Below, piece by piece: positions 23,826 to 35,700 of a DNA stretch of 36,179 nucleotides (position 1 is its first letter; each line of letters starts with the position of its first letter). A program made the position numbers and the translations under genes. The DNA lies in the NCBI RefSeq assembly GCF_016888135.1, contig NZ_JACSWB010000124.1, positions 1 through 36,179 on the forward strand, in the 5' to 3' direction. The notes beneath the pieces are model-generated. The model saw only the letters and a program-made list of their open reading frames with translations, was not told where the DNA came from and made no database searches. The DNA comes from Leptolyngbya sp. CCY15150. Its GTDB lineage: Bacteria > Cyanobacteriota > Cyanobacteriia > RECH01.

Positions 23826-26800
23826 ATGGGAGAACCATTGCAGCATGGCGAGGCCGGCACCGCTCGCCTTGGTTCACAGCGCCAGAATCAGTATGTTTAC
23901 CTCATAGGTTTGCTGCTCGTCTTTTTGCTGCCCTTTGTGGTGGTCGTGTATCAACTCATTGCGGAAGTTGATGCCCGCATTGAGTTTGGCCGCCGAGAAC
24001 TCCACGGCAACACCTACCTCCAGCCCCTAGAGCAGATGCTCTATCACCTGCCCCTGCTGGACAGCGATCGCCTCCAAGGATTGTCCGTCCAAGCCTCTCC
24101 CCGCATCGCCCAACTGGATCAAGACTTCGCCGATCTCAAGGACGTCAACCATGACTATGGCGCAGCCTTTCAGGTTTCTGACCGGGTCAAGGCTCTAGAG
24201 CAAGCGTGGCAAACTTATTCCCAGAACTGGAGGACGGAGTCAGAAGCGTCCCCCATAGTAGCCACCCCTAGCCCAGCGATCGCTCCCCTGCTGCGAGATA
24301 TTCGGGGTTTGATGCTGCAGGTGGGCAATTTTTCTAACCTCATCCTCGATTCAGACCTAGAAAGCTACTACCTGATGGATGCGGTGGTGCTCAATATTCC
24401 TGACCTACAGCGGTTATTGGCTGATATCCAGTCCACCGTGGAAGCGATCGCCCACCATCCTCAGGTAACCTCTGCCGATCAGGAACGCTTGGCCATGCTC
24501 TCCGGGGTTCTGAGCGATAATCTAGAGTCCTTGACCGCTGGCCTAGCCATTGCCCTGGCCCATAGCTCGAATCCAGACCGCGACAGCAGCTTGATCCCCG
24601 CCATTCAAGAGGTCACTGCTGCTCTCACCCAAGTCCTATCGATGCTCCAAGGGCAGATTGATGGCGCGGGATCTACGATCGCCTCCCGTGCCGCCATCCT
24701 ACACCAGGGTGTGGAGGCCAGCGATCGCCTTTGGAGCCAGACCAGCCAAGCCCTACAGCAATGTCTAGAGGCAAGAATTCAACCGCTGATCCATAAAACC
24801 TATGGTGTCAAAGGGTTTGCGATCGCTGTCGGCGGGGTCTTAATCTACGCGTTTATCGCCTTCCTGTATAACCTCCAAGATCAACGGCGCGGTTCTCTGC
24901 GTCTAGAAACTCAGTATCGTACCGCCCAGATTTTGGCCGAGTCGCTCACGTTGGAAGCGGCGGGGCCGGCTGTCTTGAAAACCGTTTGCGAAACCCTAGG
25001 TTGGCGCATTGGCGAACTCTTACAGGTAGACGCCTCCCAGACCAAGTTACAGCGCACGGCGGTCTGGGCTCCGACGGATCTGATCCTGTCTATGGTGCAG
25101 GATCCAGCTTGGCAAACCACCTTTGAAGCAGGTCAGGGGCTACCGGGACAGGTATGGCAACAGGAGCAGCCGGTTTGGATGGCGGATGTAATCACCGATC
25201 CTGAGTTTCAGCGGAAGGCGATCGCCCAAACGCTTAATCTGCTATCGGCCTGTGGCCTACCGATTGTGGTTGATGGCTGCATCCTAGGCGTCTTGATTTT
25301 ATTTGGCGATCGCTCTCGACAGCCCAGCCCCGACACCTTGAATGTGCTCCAGGCCGTGGCCAACCAAATGGGGCAGTTTATGAAAACTCGCGAAGCAGAT
25401 ATGGCTTTGCAACATAGCGAAGCCCTTCAGCGCATGGCGTTGAGTGCTGCTGGCATGGGCGTTTGGGATTGGAATATTCTCACCGGGGAAGAAAACTGGT
25501 CACCGGAGGTAGAGAGCATCTTTGGTCTAGAGCCGGGCACCTTCCACGGCAGCTATGAAGATTTTCTAACTTATCTCGTACCTGAAGATCGGGAACGGGT
25601 GCAGGCGGCGGAAAAGCTAGCCTTTGAAAATCATAATGAATACACCTCCGAATATCGCGTTCGCTTGTCCGATGGTACCCTGCGCTGGTTGACCAGTCGG
25701 GGGCGGTTTTTGCGAGACAGTAACGGCAAGCCCGAACGGCTCACCGGCATTGTCATGGATATCACCGATCGCAAACAGGCCGAACTGGCCCTTGCCGAAA
25801 GTGAACAGCGGCTGCGTCAGGCTGAGGAAAAATATCGCAGTATTTTCGAAAATGCTGTGGTGGGCATCTTCCAAACCACCCAGGATGGTCGATATTTAAG
25901 CGCTAACCCCGCCCTTGCCCAAATCTATGGCTATGAGTCGTCCCAGGAGTTGATGACGCAGGTCACCGATGTGAGTCAGCAGCTTTATGTTGATCCCAAC
26001 CGCCGTCAAGACTTTGTGGATCACATAGCAGCTACGGGACGTGTATCTGATTTTGAGTCCCAGGTCTGGCGACGGGATGGCCAACTTATCTGGATTTCAG
26101 AACAGGCGATCGCCGTTGAAAATGACCAAGGCCAGATCTTTTATGAAGGTATGGTGCAAGATATTACCGGACGGAAGGAAGGACAGGCTGCGTTGCGGGA
26201 CAGTGAAAATCGGTTTCGCACCCTGCTGAATAATATCCCCGGTGCCTTTTATCGCTGCGCCTATGACCAAGTCTGGACGATGAAGTTTTTAAGCGACGCC
26301 ATTGAAGACATCTGTGGCTACCCGGCAGAGGACTTTTTACTGAACCGTCGTCGTAACTTTACCGAAATTACCCATCCTGAGGATCGGGACTACATTCATC
26401 AGGAAGTCAACCAAGCTATCCTGGGCGATCGCCCCTATGTTCTGGAATATCGGATCATTCACGCGAATGGCGGACTGCGCTGGGTCTATGAAAAGGGGCA
26501 GGCTATTTTTGATGATCACGAAAATCTCCAATATCTAGACGGCGTCATTTTTGATATCACTGAACGGAAAAAGACCGAGAATTTCCTCGATCGCCAAACC
26601 CAAGTCCTAGAAGCGATCGCCTCGGGTGTCGAGCTGTCCCAGGTTCTCGATCTACTGATTGAGATCATCGAAGCTCGGAGCGATCGCCCCATGTTAGGCT
26701 CGATTCTCCTGCTGGATGAGAGTGGTCAACGCCTGCGTACAGGAGCTGCTCCCCACATGCCTGCCGACTTTCTCGCCGCCGTCGATGGCTTGCCCATTGG

Positions 26801-28706
26801 CCCCAACAGTGGCTCCTGCGGTACTGCTGTCTACCGCCAAGCCCCGGTCATTGTGGCGGATATTGCTGCGGATTGCCTCTGGGCTTCCTTCCAGGATCTA
26901 GCCAATGCCCATGGATTTCGGGCCTGTTGGTCTGTTCCGATTAAGTCGTCCCAGGGCAATATTTTCGGTACCTTTGCCCTCTATCTCCAGCAGCCCGGTA
27001 GCCCTGGCCCTCACGACTGGCACCTGATGGAAACCGCTGCCCACCTAGCTGGCATTGCCCTAGAGCGGCAGCGCACCGAAATGGAGCTGCGGCAGGCGAA
27101 GGATGCAGCGGAAGCCTCCAGCCAAGCCAAGAGCCAGTTCTTGGCCAACATGAGCCATGAACTACGCACTCCCCTAAATGCCATCATTGGCTACAGCGAA
27201 ATGATGCGGGAAGATGCGGAGGATTTTGGCTACAGCGATGTTATCCCCGATCTAGAGAAAATTCGTGGGGCTGGCAAGCATTTGCTGGACTTGATTAACG
27301 ATATTCTCGACATTTCTAAAATCGAAGCGGGACGTATGGAACTGCACTTAGAGCCCTTTGATATTTGGGACTTGGTGCAGGATGTAAAAACAACGATTCA
27401 TCCCCTGGTGGAGAAAAACCATAATCACTTTGTGGTCAACTGCGACGCCGCGATTGGCAGCATGTGTGCTGACATGACCAAGGTGCGACAGATGCTGTTC
27501 AACCTGCTCAGTAATGCCGCTAAGTTTACCGAACAAGGACAGATTACCCTGACCGTGACCCGATCGCCCCGTCCTGCCGATATGGATTCCCCGAGCGATC
27601 GCTCTGATTTGGAGCGACCATCGGTCGATGGGTTGCTCTTGCAGGTCAGCGATACGGGCATTGGCATGACCGAAGCTCAACTGCAGCGGGTCTTCCAAGC
27701 CTTTACCCAAGCAGATGCTTCCACCACCCGTAAGTATGGCGGCACGGGGCTGGGCCTGGCGATTAGCCAACGGTTTTGCCAGATGATGGGCGGTGATATC
27801 CGCGTTACCAGCCAACTGGGGCAAGGATCGGTGTTTAGCATTTGGCTGCCCATCCAGGTGGTGGTTCAGACCCTGCCCGAGCCCGAGCCGTCCGATAATG
27901 CCGCCACTCCCATCCCTATCTCCATTGCCCTAGCATCCGCGGAGCAGCCCACGGTGTTGGTGATTGACGATGACGTGACGGTTCATGATCTGATGCAGCG
28001 ATCGCTGAGCCAGAGCGGCTTCCGGGTCGAAGTTACCACTGATGGCACCGAAGGCATCCGCCTAGCGCGGGCCCTGCATCCCCATGTGATCATCCTCGAT
28101 GTCTTGATGCCCCATATGAACGGCTGGGACGTACTCGCCATCCTCAAAGCCGATCCGATTTTGATGGATGTGCCGGTGATTTTGATGACCATCTTGGATG
28201 AACAAAATCGTGGCTTTACCCTGGGTGCATCGGATTATCTCACCAAGCCCATTGACTACAAACGATTGGATCTGCTGCTGCAAAAGTATCGTCCCGACGA
28301 TGCCCTAGGCGATCGCCCCCATCGTGTCTTGGTGGTCGAAGATGATCAGGCCACGCGGCAAATGTTCCAGCGCATTTTGCAAAAAGAAGGCTGGCAGGTG
28401 ACCACGGCGGAAAATGGTCGTCTGGGGCTAGAGGCGATTCAGGCCCAGCAGCCTGACCTGATCCTGCTGGATTTAATGATGCCAGAAATGGATGGATTTG
28501 AATTTATGGATCAGCTGCGGCAACAAGACCGAGGGCGATCGCTGCCGGTGGTGGTGGTGACGGCCATGGATCTTAGTCTCGATGAACGCGATCGCCTCAC
28601 CGGTCGCGTGGAAAATATCTTACAAAAGGGTGCCTACAGCCGCGATCAGTTGCTCAAAGAAGTCCAGCGCTTAGTCTTCACCTATTTACCATCACCAACA
28701 CCATAG
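23826..28706 (+). CDS. Hybrid sensor histidine kinase (TM-GAF-PAS3-GAF-HisKA-HATPase-REC-REC)
   Basis: A 1626-residue membrane sensor kinase. TM helices at ~22-48 and ~328-349 bracket a ~280-residue helical extracytoplasmic sensor. These are followed by GAF (~365-522), three PAS/PAC units (~533-655, ~668-790, ~795-915), a second GAF (~925-1080), HisKA with phospho-His1111 in MSHELRTP, and HATPase_c ([21 protein letters not shown]). Two receivers follow with phospho-Asp at about 1425 (ILDVLMP) and 1549 (LLDLMMP). ATG 23826 has AGGAG 8 nt upstream; the longer upstream reading lacks hydrophobic or domain character. It heads a run of four same-strand signalling genes. The ligand is unknown. Confidence 0.92.
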   Translation: MGEPLQHGEAGTARLGSQRQNQYVYLIGLLLVFLLPFVVVVYQLIAEVDARIEFGRRELHGNTYLQPLEQMLYHLPLLDSDRLQGLSVQASPRIAQLDQDFADLKDVNHDYGAAFQVSDRVKALEQAWQTYSQNWRTESEASPIVATPSPAIAPLLRDIRGLMLQVGNFSNLILDSDLESYYLMDAVVLNIPDLQRLLADIQSTVEAIAHHPQVTSADQERLAMLSGVLSDNLESLTAGLAIALAHSSNPDRDSSLIPAIQEVTAALTQVLSMLQGQIDGAGSTIASRAAILHQGVEASDRLWSQTSQALQQCLEARIQPLIHKTYGVKGFAIAVGGVLIYAFIAFLYNLQDQRRGSLRLETQYRTAQILAESLTLEAAGPAVLKTVCETLGWRIGELLQVDASQTKLQRTAVWAPTDLILSMVQDPAWQTTFEAGQGLPGQVWQQEQPVWMADVITDPEFQRKAIAQTLNLLSACGLPIVVDGCILGVLILFGDRSRQPSPDTLNVLQAVANQMGQFMKTREADMALQHSEALQRMALSAAGMGVWDWNILTGEENWSPEVESIFGLEPGTFHGSYEDFLTYLVPEDRERVQAAEKLAFENHNEYTSEYRVRLSDGTLRWLTSRGRFLRDSNGKPERLTGIVMDITDRKQAELALAESEQRLRQAEEKYRSIFENAVVGIFQTTQDGRYLSANPALAQIYGYESSQELMTQVTDVSQQLYVDPNRRQDFVDHIAATGRVSDFESQVWRRDGQLIWISEQAIAVENDQGQIFYEGMVQDITGRKEGQAALRDSENRFRTLLNNIPGAFYRCAYDQVWTMKFLSDAIEDICGYPAEDFLLNRRRNFTEITHPEDRDYIHQEVNQAILGDRPYVLEYRIIHANGGLRWVYEKGQAIFDDHENLQYLDGVIFDITERKKTENFLDRQTQVLEAIASGVELSQVLDLLIEIIEARSDRPMLGSILLLDESGQRLRTGAAPHMPADFLAAVDGLPIGPNSGSCGTAVYRQAPVIVADIAADCLWASFQDLANAHGFRACWSVPIKSSQGNIFGTFALYLQQPGSPGPHDWHLMETAAHLAGIALERQRTEMELRQAKDAAEASSQAKSQFLANMSHELRTPLNAIIGYSEMMREDAEDFGYSDVIPDLEKIRGAGKHLLDLINDILDISKIEAGRMELHLEPFDIWDLVQDVKTTIHPLVEKNHNHFVVNCDAAIGSMCADMTKVRQMLFNLLSNAAKFTEQGQITLTVTRSPRPADMDSPSDRSDLERPSVDGLLLQVSDTGIGMTEAQLQRVFQAFTQADASTTRKYGGTGLGLAISQRFCQMMGGDIRVTSQLGQGSVFSIWLPIQVVVQTLPEPEPSDNAATPIPISIALASAEQPTVLVIDDDVTVHDLMQRSLSQSGFRVEVTTDGTEGIRLARALHPHVIILDVLMPHMNGWDVLAILKADPILMDVPVILMTILDEQNRGFTLGASDYLTKPIDYKRLDLLLQKYRPDDALGDRPHRVLVVEDDQATRQMFQRILQKEGWQVTTAENGRLGLEAIQAQQPDLILLDLMMPEMDGFEFMDQLRQQDRGRSLPVVVVTAMDLSLDERDRLTGRVENILQKGAYSRDQLLKEVQRLVFTYLPSPTP

Positions 28707-28807
28707 CAACCCCCTGCGTCTAGGCCACGTTTTTCCCAATCTCCACCCCGATCTATCTCCTATCCATCGGCTGAGAATGGGTGCCCTTTTGTTCAGGATG
28801 CTGCACT

Positions 28808-31126
28808 ATGCCTTTGCGAAATCGAATTTTACTGAGCATTACCTCCCTACTGGTGATTAGCGTGCTGTCCACAGCGGCCGTCATGACCCTCGGTGCCCGC
28901 CGGGTCATTCTCATGCAGGCTGAGGCCGATGGCATCCTCATCGCCCAGTTTCTGGCCCGCATGACCCGCTTTAGCAACCAGGTTCAAGACCAAATTGAAG
29001 TGGATTTGGGGCAGCAGATGGTGGTGCAGGCCACCTTGGCTAGTCATCTGGTGGCGATCGCTGAAGCGGCGGGGTTAACCGAACCTGAGATTAATCAACA
29101 CCTGCGACAGATTGTGGAATCCACCAGCCTCAACGAATTTTGGATCACCGATGAACGCGGCTATGCCTACCTGCGCAACGATGAAACGGTTGACTTTACC
29201 TTCAGCCCCAGCCGCAGCCTGCAACCCCAGGCCAGCGCCTTCTGGCCCCTGCTCACCGGTGAGGAGCAAGTGGTGATTCAATCTGCTCGCAACCGCGAAC
29301 TGGATAATCGCTTGTTTAAATACGTCGGCGTTGCCGGGTTCGATCAACCGCGCATTGTCCAGGTGGGCTATGAAGCCTATGCGCTGCTGGAGTTGCGGCA
29401 GAGGATTGGCCTGTCCCGGCTCACCAGTGAACTGATTCAAAGCGACAGCATTGTTGCCGTACGCATTGTCGATACCGATCTCGAAAACCTAGCGCGGAGC
29501 GTCAAGGCCGGGGTGCCCGGTGTGGCTAGCCTCAATAATCCGAACGATATTGCCAATGTGCGGCGCGTATTGGCCCAGGGCGATCCGATGAGCTACCTGG
29601 AAGGGAGCTTGTTTAAGGTGATTGTGCCGATCACGGATGCCAACCAAACTATTACGGGAGCAACGGTGCTCTACCTGTCTACCGAACATATCCAGGTCGC
29701 TCTGCGCCAAGAGATCAGCCAGTTGGTGATTGTCACGCTGCTGATTTTAATGGTGGGGCTCTTGGCCTCTTTGATCCTCTCGCGGTTAATCACGGCCCCT
29801 CTCGGCCGGCTCACCCTGGCCGCCAGCGCTGTCCAAGACGCCACCTTTGATCCCGACATGCTCACCTCCATCGCCCGCTCTCGCGATGAGCTGGGATTAC
29901 TAGCCCGCACCTTCCAAACCATGATCCAGCAAGTCTCTGAGCGGGAGCAGGGTCTGAAAAATGCGAGGGAAGCCCTGCGACGCAGCGAGGCCTATTTCCG
30001 CTCCATTATTGAAAATGCGTCGGATGTGATCATGATTTTGGATGAAACAGGGCAGATTCATTACAGCAGTCCATCGATTCTCGCCATTTTGGGCTACTCC
30101 GCTGGCGATCTACAGCAGCAACCCATGGTCTCCTACATCCATCCCGACGATCGCGCCTTGATGGATCAGTATTTTCAAGAGGCGATCGCCCAACCGGGCA
30201 CCCTGCCGCCTCGGGATCTACGGGTGCAGCACCGTAACCAAACCTGGCTGATCATGGAAGGGGTATTGAACAATCTCCTCAATGATCCAGCTATTGAAGG
30301 CATGATCTTAACCCTGCGCGATATTACGGAACGCAAGCAGGCCGAGGTGATGCAGCAGGAGAAGGAAACAGCTGAACAGTCTAACCGGGCCAAGAGCCAG
30401 TTTTTGGCCAACATGAGCCACGAACTACGGACGCCCCTGAATGCCATCATTGGCTATAGCGAAATGTTGCAGGAAGATGCCGTTGACCTCGGGCAGGATA
30501 CCTTCATCCCCGACCTGCAAAAGATCCAAACCGCTGGGCAGCATTTACTCACCTTGATTAACGATATTTTGGATTTGTCCAAAATCGAAGCCGGGCGGAT
30601 GACCCTTTACCTAGAACCCTTCGATGTGGCTCTGCTGGTGCAGGACATCGCCAACACCATCCAACCGTTGCTTGATAAAAACAACAATCAACTAACCGTG
30701 ACCTGTGCCGCTGATATCGGCATGATGTCGGCAGATCTCACCAAGGTGCGCCAAAATTTGTTCAACCTGCTCAGCAATGCCGCAAAATTTACCGCCCAGG
30801 GCAAGGTGGAACTCGTGGTCACCGCCTCACCGTCTCCAAAGGAACTGGGAGGCGATCGCCCTGTCGATGGCCTGATGTTTCAAGTACGGGACACCGGTAT
30901 TGGCATGTCGGATGATCAAATCAGCCGCCTCTTCCAGGCCTTCACCCAAGCAGATGCCAGCACCACCCGCAAATATGGCGGCACGGGGCTAGGGCTGGCG
31001 ATCGCCCAACGCTTCAGTCACATGATGGGTGGAAGAATTCATGTAGCTAGCCGATTAGGGCAGGGCAGTACATTTACCATGTGGTTACCCAGGGTGGTTC
31101 AAGATCAAGCAGATGGCGATCGCTAA
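28808..31126 (+). CDS. Sensor histidine kinase (dCache-like/HAMP/PAS/HisKA/HATPase)
   Basis: A 772-residue protein. TM1 lies at ~6-30, a ~270-residue periplasmic dCache-like sensor at ~31-303, TM2 at ~304-324, HAMP at ~325-378 (SRLITAPLGRL) and PAS at ~396-510 (SIIENASDVIMILDETG). HisKA carries His538 in MSHELRTP, and HATPase_c at ~641-767 has NAAKFT, DTGIGM and GGTGLGLA. There is no receiver of its own; the single-domain response regulator 222 nt downstream is the obvious candidate partner. The catalytic core is very close to that of the preceding kinase (for example [17 protein letters not shown] in both). ATG 28808 has AGGA about 9 nt upstream and puts TM1 right at the N-terminus. Confidence 0.92.
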   Translation: MPLRNRILLSITSLLVISVLSTAAVMTLGARRVILMQAEADGILIAQFLARMTRFSNQVQDQIEVDLGQQMVVQATLASHLVAIAEAAGLTEPEINQHLRQIVESTSLNEFWITDERGYAYLRNDETVDFTFSPSRSLQPQASAFWPLLTGEEQVVIQSARNRELDNRLFKYVGVAGFDQPRIVQVGYEAYALLELRQRIGLSRLTSELIQSDSIVAVRIVDTDLENLARSVKAGVPGVASLNNPNDIANVRRVLAQGDPMSYLEGSLFKVIVPITDANQTITGATVLYLSTEHIQVALRQEISQLVIVTLLILMVGLLASLILSRLITAPLGRLTLAASAVQDATFDPDMLTSIARSRDELGLLARTFQTMIQQVSEREQGLKNAREALRRSEAYFRSIIENASDVIMILDETGQIHYSSPSILAILGYSAGDLQQQPMVSYIHPDDRALMDQYFQEAIAQPGTLPPRDLRVQHRNQTWLIMEGVLNNLLNDPAIEGMILTLRDITERKQAEVMQQEKETAEQSNRAKSQFLANMSHELRTPLNAIIGYSEMLQEDAVDLGQDTFIPDLQKIQTAGQHLLTLINDILDLSKIEAGRMTLYLEPFDVALLVQDIANTIQPLLDKNNNQLTVTCAADIGMMSADLTKVRQNLFNLLSNAAKFTAQGKVELVVTASPSPKELGGDRPVDGLMFQVRDTGIGMSDDQISRLFQAFTQADASTTRKYGGTGLGLAIAQRFSHMMGGRIHVASRLGQGSTFTMWLPRVVQDQADGDR

Positions 31127-31348
31127 AGCCTAGGCCTATCCCGACGGTGCTATGGACGCGTGAAAAATGCAGCAGGATGGTTGGGGAAAAAACTCATGCT
31201 GGTAGATATACGGAGGGGCCGCGGCCCGACCTTAACAATCGCAATCGTGAAAGGGCATCTTAACGTTCATGCCTGGCACGCCCTACCTATGATGGAGAAT
31301 ATAGGTGGCGGGAGTTCAGTATTTTCCCCGTAATCTTGGAGAGACGTC
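31127..31348. other. Leader of the response-regulator genes
   Basis: These 222 nt hold a perfect 12-bp palindrome GGGCCGCGGCCC at 31216-31227 but no gene. A separate promoter for the two downstream regulators is possible; no convincing -35/-10 pair was identified. Confidence 0.3.
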
Positions 31349-31723
31349 ATGCCCATCATCCTCTTAGTCGAAGATAATGAAATGAATCGGGACATGCTGT
31401 CTCGTCGTCTCACCCGTCGAGGGCATGAGGTGTTAATGGCCGTCGATGGAAAACAGGGGGTGGCGATCGCCCAAGACCAACAACCACACTTAATTTTGAT
31501 GGATATGAGCCTACCGGTGCTCGATGGATGGGAAGCAACCCGTCAACTCAAAGCCATGCCCAAGACCCAGCACATCCCCATTATTGCCCTCACTGCCCAT
31601 GCCATGGCAGGCGATCGCCAGAAATGCATCGAGGTAGGCTGCGATGACTATGATACAAAACCGATTGACTTTAATCGCCTACTTACTAAAATACAAGCTC
31701 TTTTAACATCACCAACGCCATGA
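31349..31723 (+). CDS. Single-domain response regulator (CheY/DivK-like)
   Basis: A 124-residue receiver-only protein with the acidic pocket EDNE at 8-11, phospho-acceptor Asp52 (LILMDMSLP), the Thr of ALTAHAM and the conserved Lys of DTKPID. GGAGAG lies about 7-8 nt before ATG 31349. It has no output domain, so it would act by protein interaction or phosphotransfer, most likely with the neighbouring kinases. The stop overlaps the next start as ATGA, indicating coupled translation with the receiver-cyclase. Its N-terminal half closely resembles the receiver of that cyclase (NRDxLSRRLxRxGH in both), pointing to a local duplication. Confidence 0.93.
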   Translation: MPIILLVEDNEMNRDMLSRRLTRRGHEVLMAVDGKQGVAIAQDQQPHLILMDMSLPVLDGWEATRQLKAMPKTQHIPIIALTAHAMAGDRQKCIEVGCDDYDTKPIDFNRLLTKIQALLTSPTP

Positions 31724-32772
31724 CCGGGACTCGTGGACTGATCCTCGTCGTAGACGATAACGAAACCAACCGTGATCTACTCTCGCGACGACTTTCGCGC
31801 TTAGGGCACGATACAGTAATGGCAGAGCATGGGCAGCAAGCCCTCGACCAAGTGCAGCACCACGCCTTCGACCTGGTCTTGCTAGACATCATGATGCCCA
31901 ATATGACGGGCTATGAGGTGCTCGAACGCCTCAAGGCAGACCCAGCCCAGGCTCACATCCCGGTGATCATGGTCTCCGCCCTAGACGACATCGAAAGCGT
32001 GGTGCGCTGCATTGAGCTAGGGGCAGAAGACTACTTGTTTAAGCCGTTTAACCCTACTCTGCTGCAGGCCCGGGTGACCGCTAGCCTAGAAAAGAAGCGG
32101 ATGCTTGACCATGAACGGGCCATGATGGAAAAACTCAAGGCGGAGCAGGAAAAATCCGAGGCGCTGTTGCTGAATATTCTGCCAGGGGCGATCGCCACCC
32201 GTCTCAAGCAAGGCGAACAGGTGATTGCCGATAACTTTGCCGATGTGACGGTGATGTTTGCCGATTTGGTCAACTTTACGGAACTCTCCGCCCAGCTCGC
32301 GCCGCCTGAATTAGTGGCATTGCTCAACCGCATTTTTTCCACCTTCGACCAGCTCGCCGATCGCTATAATCTCGAAAAAATCAAGACCATCGGAGATGCC
32401 TATTTGGTGGTAGGCGGCCTACCCACACCCCGCCCCGACCATGTCGAGTCTGTGGCGGAGATGGCCCTAGCCATGCAAAAAGCGATCGCCCAGTTTACGG
32501 TATCCCCCGCTCAACCGACCCTCACTATGCGCATCGGCATCAACACTGGCCCGGTAGGCGCTGGGGTCATTGGCATCAAGAAGTTTGCCTATGACCTCTG
32601 GGGCGATACGGTGAATACCGCTAGCCGCATGGAGTCTCTGGGTCTACCAGGACACATCCAGGTGACGGAGACGGTCTATGAACGCCTTAAGGATAAGTAT
32701 CACCTCGAACCCCGAGGGGCGATCGAGGTGAAGGGTAAAGGCGCGATGATGACCTATTTTCTCAGAGGGTAG
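31720..32772 (+). CDS. Response regulator-adenylate cyclase (class III)
   Basis: A 350-residue protein. The receiver domain (residues 1-125) has Asp56 in LLDIMMP. A coiled-coil linker follows (~125-165, HERAMMEKLKAEQEKSEALL), then a class III nucleotide cyclase domain (~170-350). Both metal-binding aspartates are present (D182 in FADLVNFT, D226 in TIGDAY). The ATP-selecting Lys222 and Asp292 (FAYDLWGD) and the transition-state Asn299 and Arg303 are also present, so it should make cAMP under control of phosphorylation. It overlaps the preceding regulator by 4 nt. Its stop is 17 nt from that of the converging repeat-protein gene, with no terminator between them. Confidence 0.93.
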   Translation: MTGTRGLILVVDDNETNRDLLSRRLSRLGHDTVMAEHGQQALDQVQHHAFDLVLLDIMMPNMTGYEVLERLKADPAQAHIPVIMVSALDDIESVVRCIELGAEDYLFKPFNPTLLQARVTASLEKKRMLDHERAMMEKLKAEQEKSEALLLNILPGAIATRLKQGEQVIADNFADVTVMFADLVNFTELSAQLAPPELVALLNRIFSTFDQLADRYNLEKIKTIGDAYLVVGGLPTPRPDHVESVAEMALAMQKAIAQFTVSPAQPTLTMRIGINTGPVGAGVIGIKKFAYDLWGDTVNTASRMESLGLPGHIQVTETVYERLKDKYHLEPRGAIEVKGKGAMMTYFLRG

Positions 32773-32789
32773 GATCCTCGTTATCGTTG

Positions 32790-35700
32790 TCATCTACATT
32801 GTGAGTGTTCAGACCGCTGATGTGCCCTCAGTCCGCTGCAAAAGGCTTCACGTTCGGCGGCTTCACGGGCTGCAGCTTCACGGGCGGCGGCGGCTTCTCG
32901 TTCAGCGGCTTCTCGAGCTGCGGCTTCACGGGCTGCAGCTTCACGGGCGGCGGCGGCTTCTCGTTCAGCGGCTTCTGCGGCTTCACGGGCTGCAGCTTCA
33001 CGTTCTGACTCTATAGTCGCAGATCCTGAACTTGAACTACTTCCGGAAGAACCAGAAGATCTAGGCGGAATATAATCATTAGGATCTCCTGCCGAAGGAA
33101 AGTCATTATAACGAGAATCAGGCTCTAAAGCCCCCGAAATAGGAAAAACAACGCTGTCCCAGTAGGGTACTTGCCGATTTCGTAAGTCTTGAGCTGCTGA
33201 ACGCACCGCTTCACGATCCCCTCTAGCGTTTGCTTCACGTAGAAGAGTCAAGCTCGTGTTCTCAGCTCGCCACATGTAAACGCTATCCTGAGCCAACTCA
33301 CGAAGGTTGTGTTCTGGCTCAATCAGTTCTGCAAGAGCGATCGCCTGTTCTAAATTGCCTTTGTCCCGCTCTGCCTGAGCATCTTCTAAAATTTGCGGAT
33401 ACCACTCACGTTTTAAGTTTTCAACAGCAGCGTAGGCATTAGATTCTTTGGGAATTTCCTCTAGTTTATTGATAGCCTCTACCCACTTCTTTTCTTCTGC
33501 TAGCTTTTCAGCGTCGTCAATAATTTGCCTATCCTCTTCTCCAATTCTTTCTAGGAGAAAAGCGTGGTAGACGGTATTACCAAGATTTATACTTACCTCG
33601 CCCATACCCTCTGTCATCGTCCCCAAGGTTACCTCTGTTGTTATCCTCCCTAAGGTTCCTTCTATTAAGTGGGGCAATTTATTAGCACCAAAGAGCGCAA
33701 TCCCAAGAGCACCGATGGCTCCAGTAGCCAATGCAACCCAGAGCATCGTCTTGGGCGATCGCTTCGGGCGTATCGGAGCGACAATCGCTACAGGCGTGAA
33801 AACCTCAACCGGCTCTGACTCGGTTTGCTGGTCAGGTAGCGACAGATCATTAGTAACATCAAGCGTTTGCTCCTGATTGAGGGTTGGTGATGCTTCCTGG
33901 CTTACGTCATCCTCTGAGATCACCGGAGAAACAACAGGGAGTTCAACCTGAAGGCCCATATCGTTCAAGACCCTCGACTTAATGCAGTCAGCGACATTCG
34001 GCTGAATATACAATTCTTGCTGAAGCTGCGTTAAGGTAGCCGTATCACTATCCACAAGTTCAGCATTGTCATGCAAGAGCGATCGCACCTCTTCTTCGTA
34101 GTCATCCAGCGCTCGGCGATAGTCTTGTTCCGCATCCCGCTCAATAATCTGAATATCTTCAGCTTCAAGATCCAGTGATGTCTGCAATTCGCTGAGAGAG
34201 GAGCGATCGCTGGCATCAATACTGAGAGGCTGGCTGTTGCTGCAATCATATCGCCGCAATACACTGTCAAACGTATCTTGATACTGTTGTTGAGCGTGAT
34301 GATAGGCCTGCTTAATGCCATGACCTACCTCATCACTCAGTCCTAACTCATCCCGAAGTTGTGCTAACCTGACCGTTGCATCTCCACCGAGGGTTGATCC
34401 AGTGATCTCGCGCGTTGCTTGACTGTAAACCAAGCGATACGTTCGCCGATGGCTATGATAACTGTTCTGTTGCTCAGCTACGATATGCTCCACAACGCGA
34501 TCGCTGAGCTGAAACTCTGCCTGCAGTTGGGTGAGTTGATCAGACTGCCATGTATCGTGTTGATGCAACTGTTCTGCTATAACTTCAGCCAAAATCGCTA
34601 TCTCAGATTGAAAGCGATCACCCTCTTCTTGAACAATGCCATCTCTAACTGCTTTTCCTAGACCTAACTGAAGCTCCAGCAACTGATGATCTTGCACCTC
34701 ACCCCACTGGTGTAGATGCTCGAAAACCGCTGCTTTAAAGGTTTCACAATCTTCATTAAAGGCAGTGTTTGCTTTATCTTCAAGATCTTGGCAAACCGTT
34801 TCGCCTAGTCCTAAATCTCGCTGAAGCGATGATAGATCTTCTTCATTGAAGATGCCTGAGCTATGCAGTTGATCGGCAGCTTGTTGAGCATAGCGTTGGC
34901 GATCGCTATCAAAGTCTTCAGCGACCGTCTGGGCGATCGCTTTGATCACCTCATAACCTAAATGGAGCTTGAGTTGGCGATCGCGCAAGGACTCCTCATT
35001 GCAATGCCCATCCTCATAGAGATCCATCTGATAGGCATTCTTATAGTCAGACCAGTGTTCGTGGAATTGGTGATCAACATTGACTTGTACCGACTGGATG
35101 ACGACATCCCCAAGCCCTAATTGGCGTTGGAGCACCTTTAGATTCTCCGCATCTCGCTGCCCATCATCATGCAAGTCAGCAAAGTCAGCATCATAGTAGG
35201 TTTGGCGATCGCGCTGAAATTCATCCTGGATGTCCTGATGAACCTGAATAACAACCTCATCGCCTAACTGAAACTCGCGCTGATGATCTCGTAAATGTGC
35301 GCGTTCAACAGCCTCATCATCGTATAAATCAGCCTTGTAGAGATCAGCATAGGCATGACGGATATCTTGAAACGCGTGGCTAACCTCATCTTCGATCGAT
35401 TGAACAACGCGATCGCCAAGCTTTAATTCAGCCTGTTGTTTGGTTAGCAGAGCTTGGTTGAATTTCCCATACCCAAAAAGCTGCTCTTTTGCCTGAGCGC
35501 TATAGCTTTGCCGATTGCCCTCAAAATACTCTTGCTCTTGCTCCAAGATAGCATTGACAACAGCACGCCCAAAGTGAAAACTCTTTGCTTGGGGCTGAAG
35601 ATATTGGTTTACCTCATCTACACTCGCTGCTGTTTGATGAAAATAATCTGCACAGGCCTGCTGATAAAGATGTTGATCATGCTCAAAGGCTTGATCTTCT

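Noticed and set aside
32801-33016. Regular repeats resembling a small CRISPR-like array, and an open plus-strand frame through them
   Set aside because: The units are adjacent without spacers and encode the Ala-rich tail of the minus-strand protein; the plus-strand frame is a by-product of GC-rich repeats.
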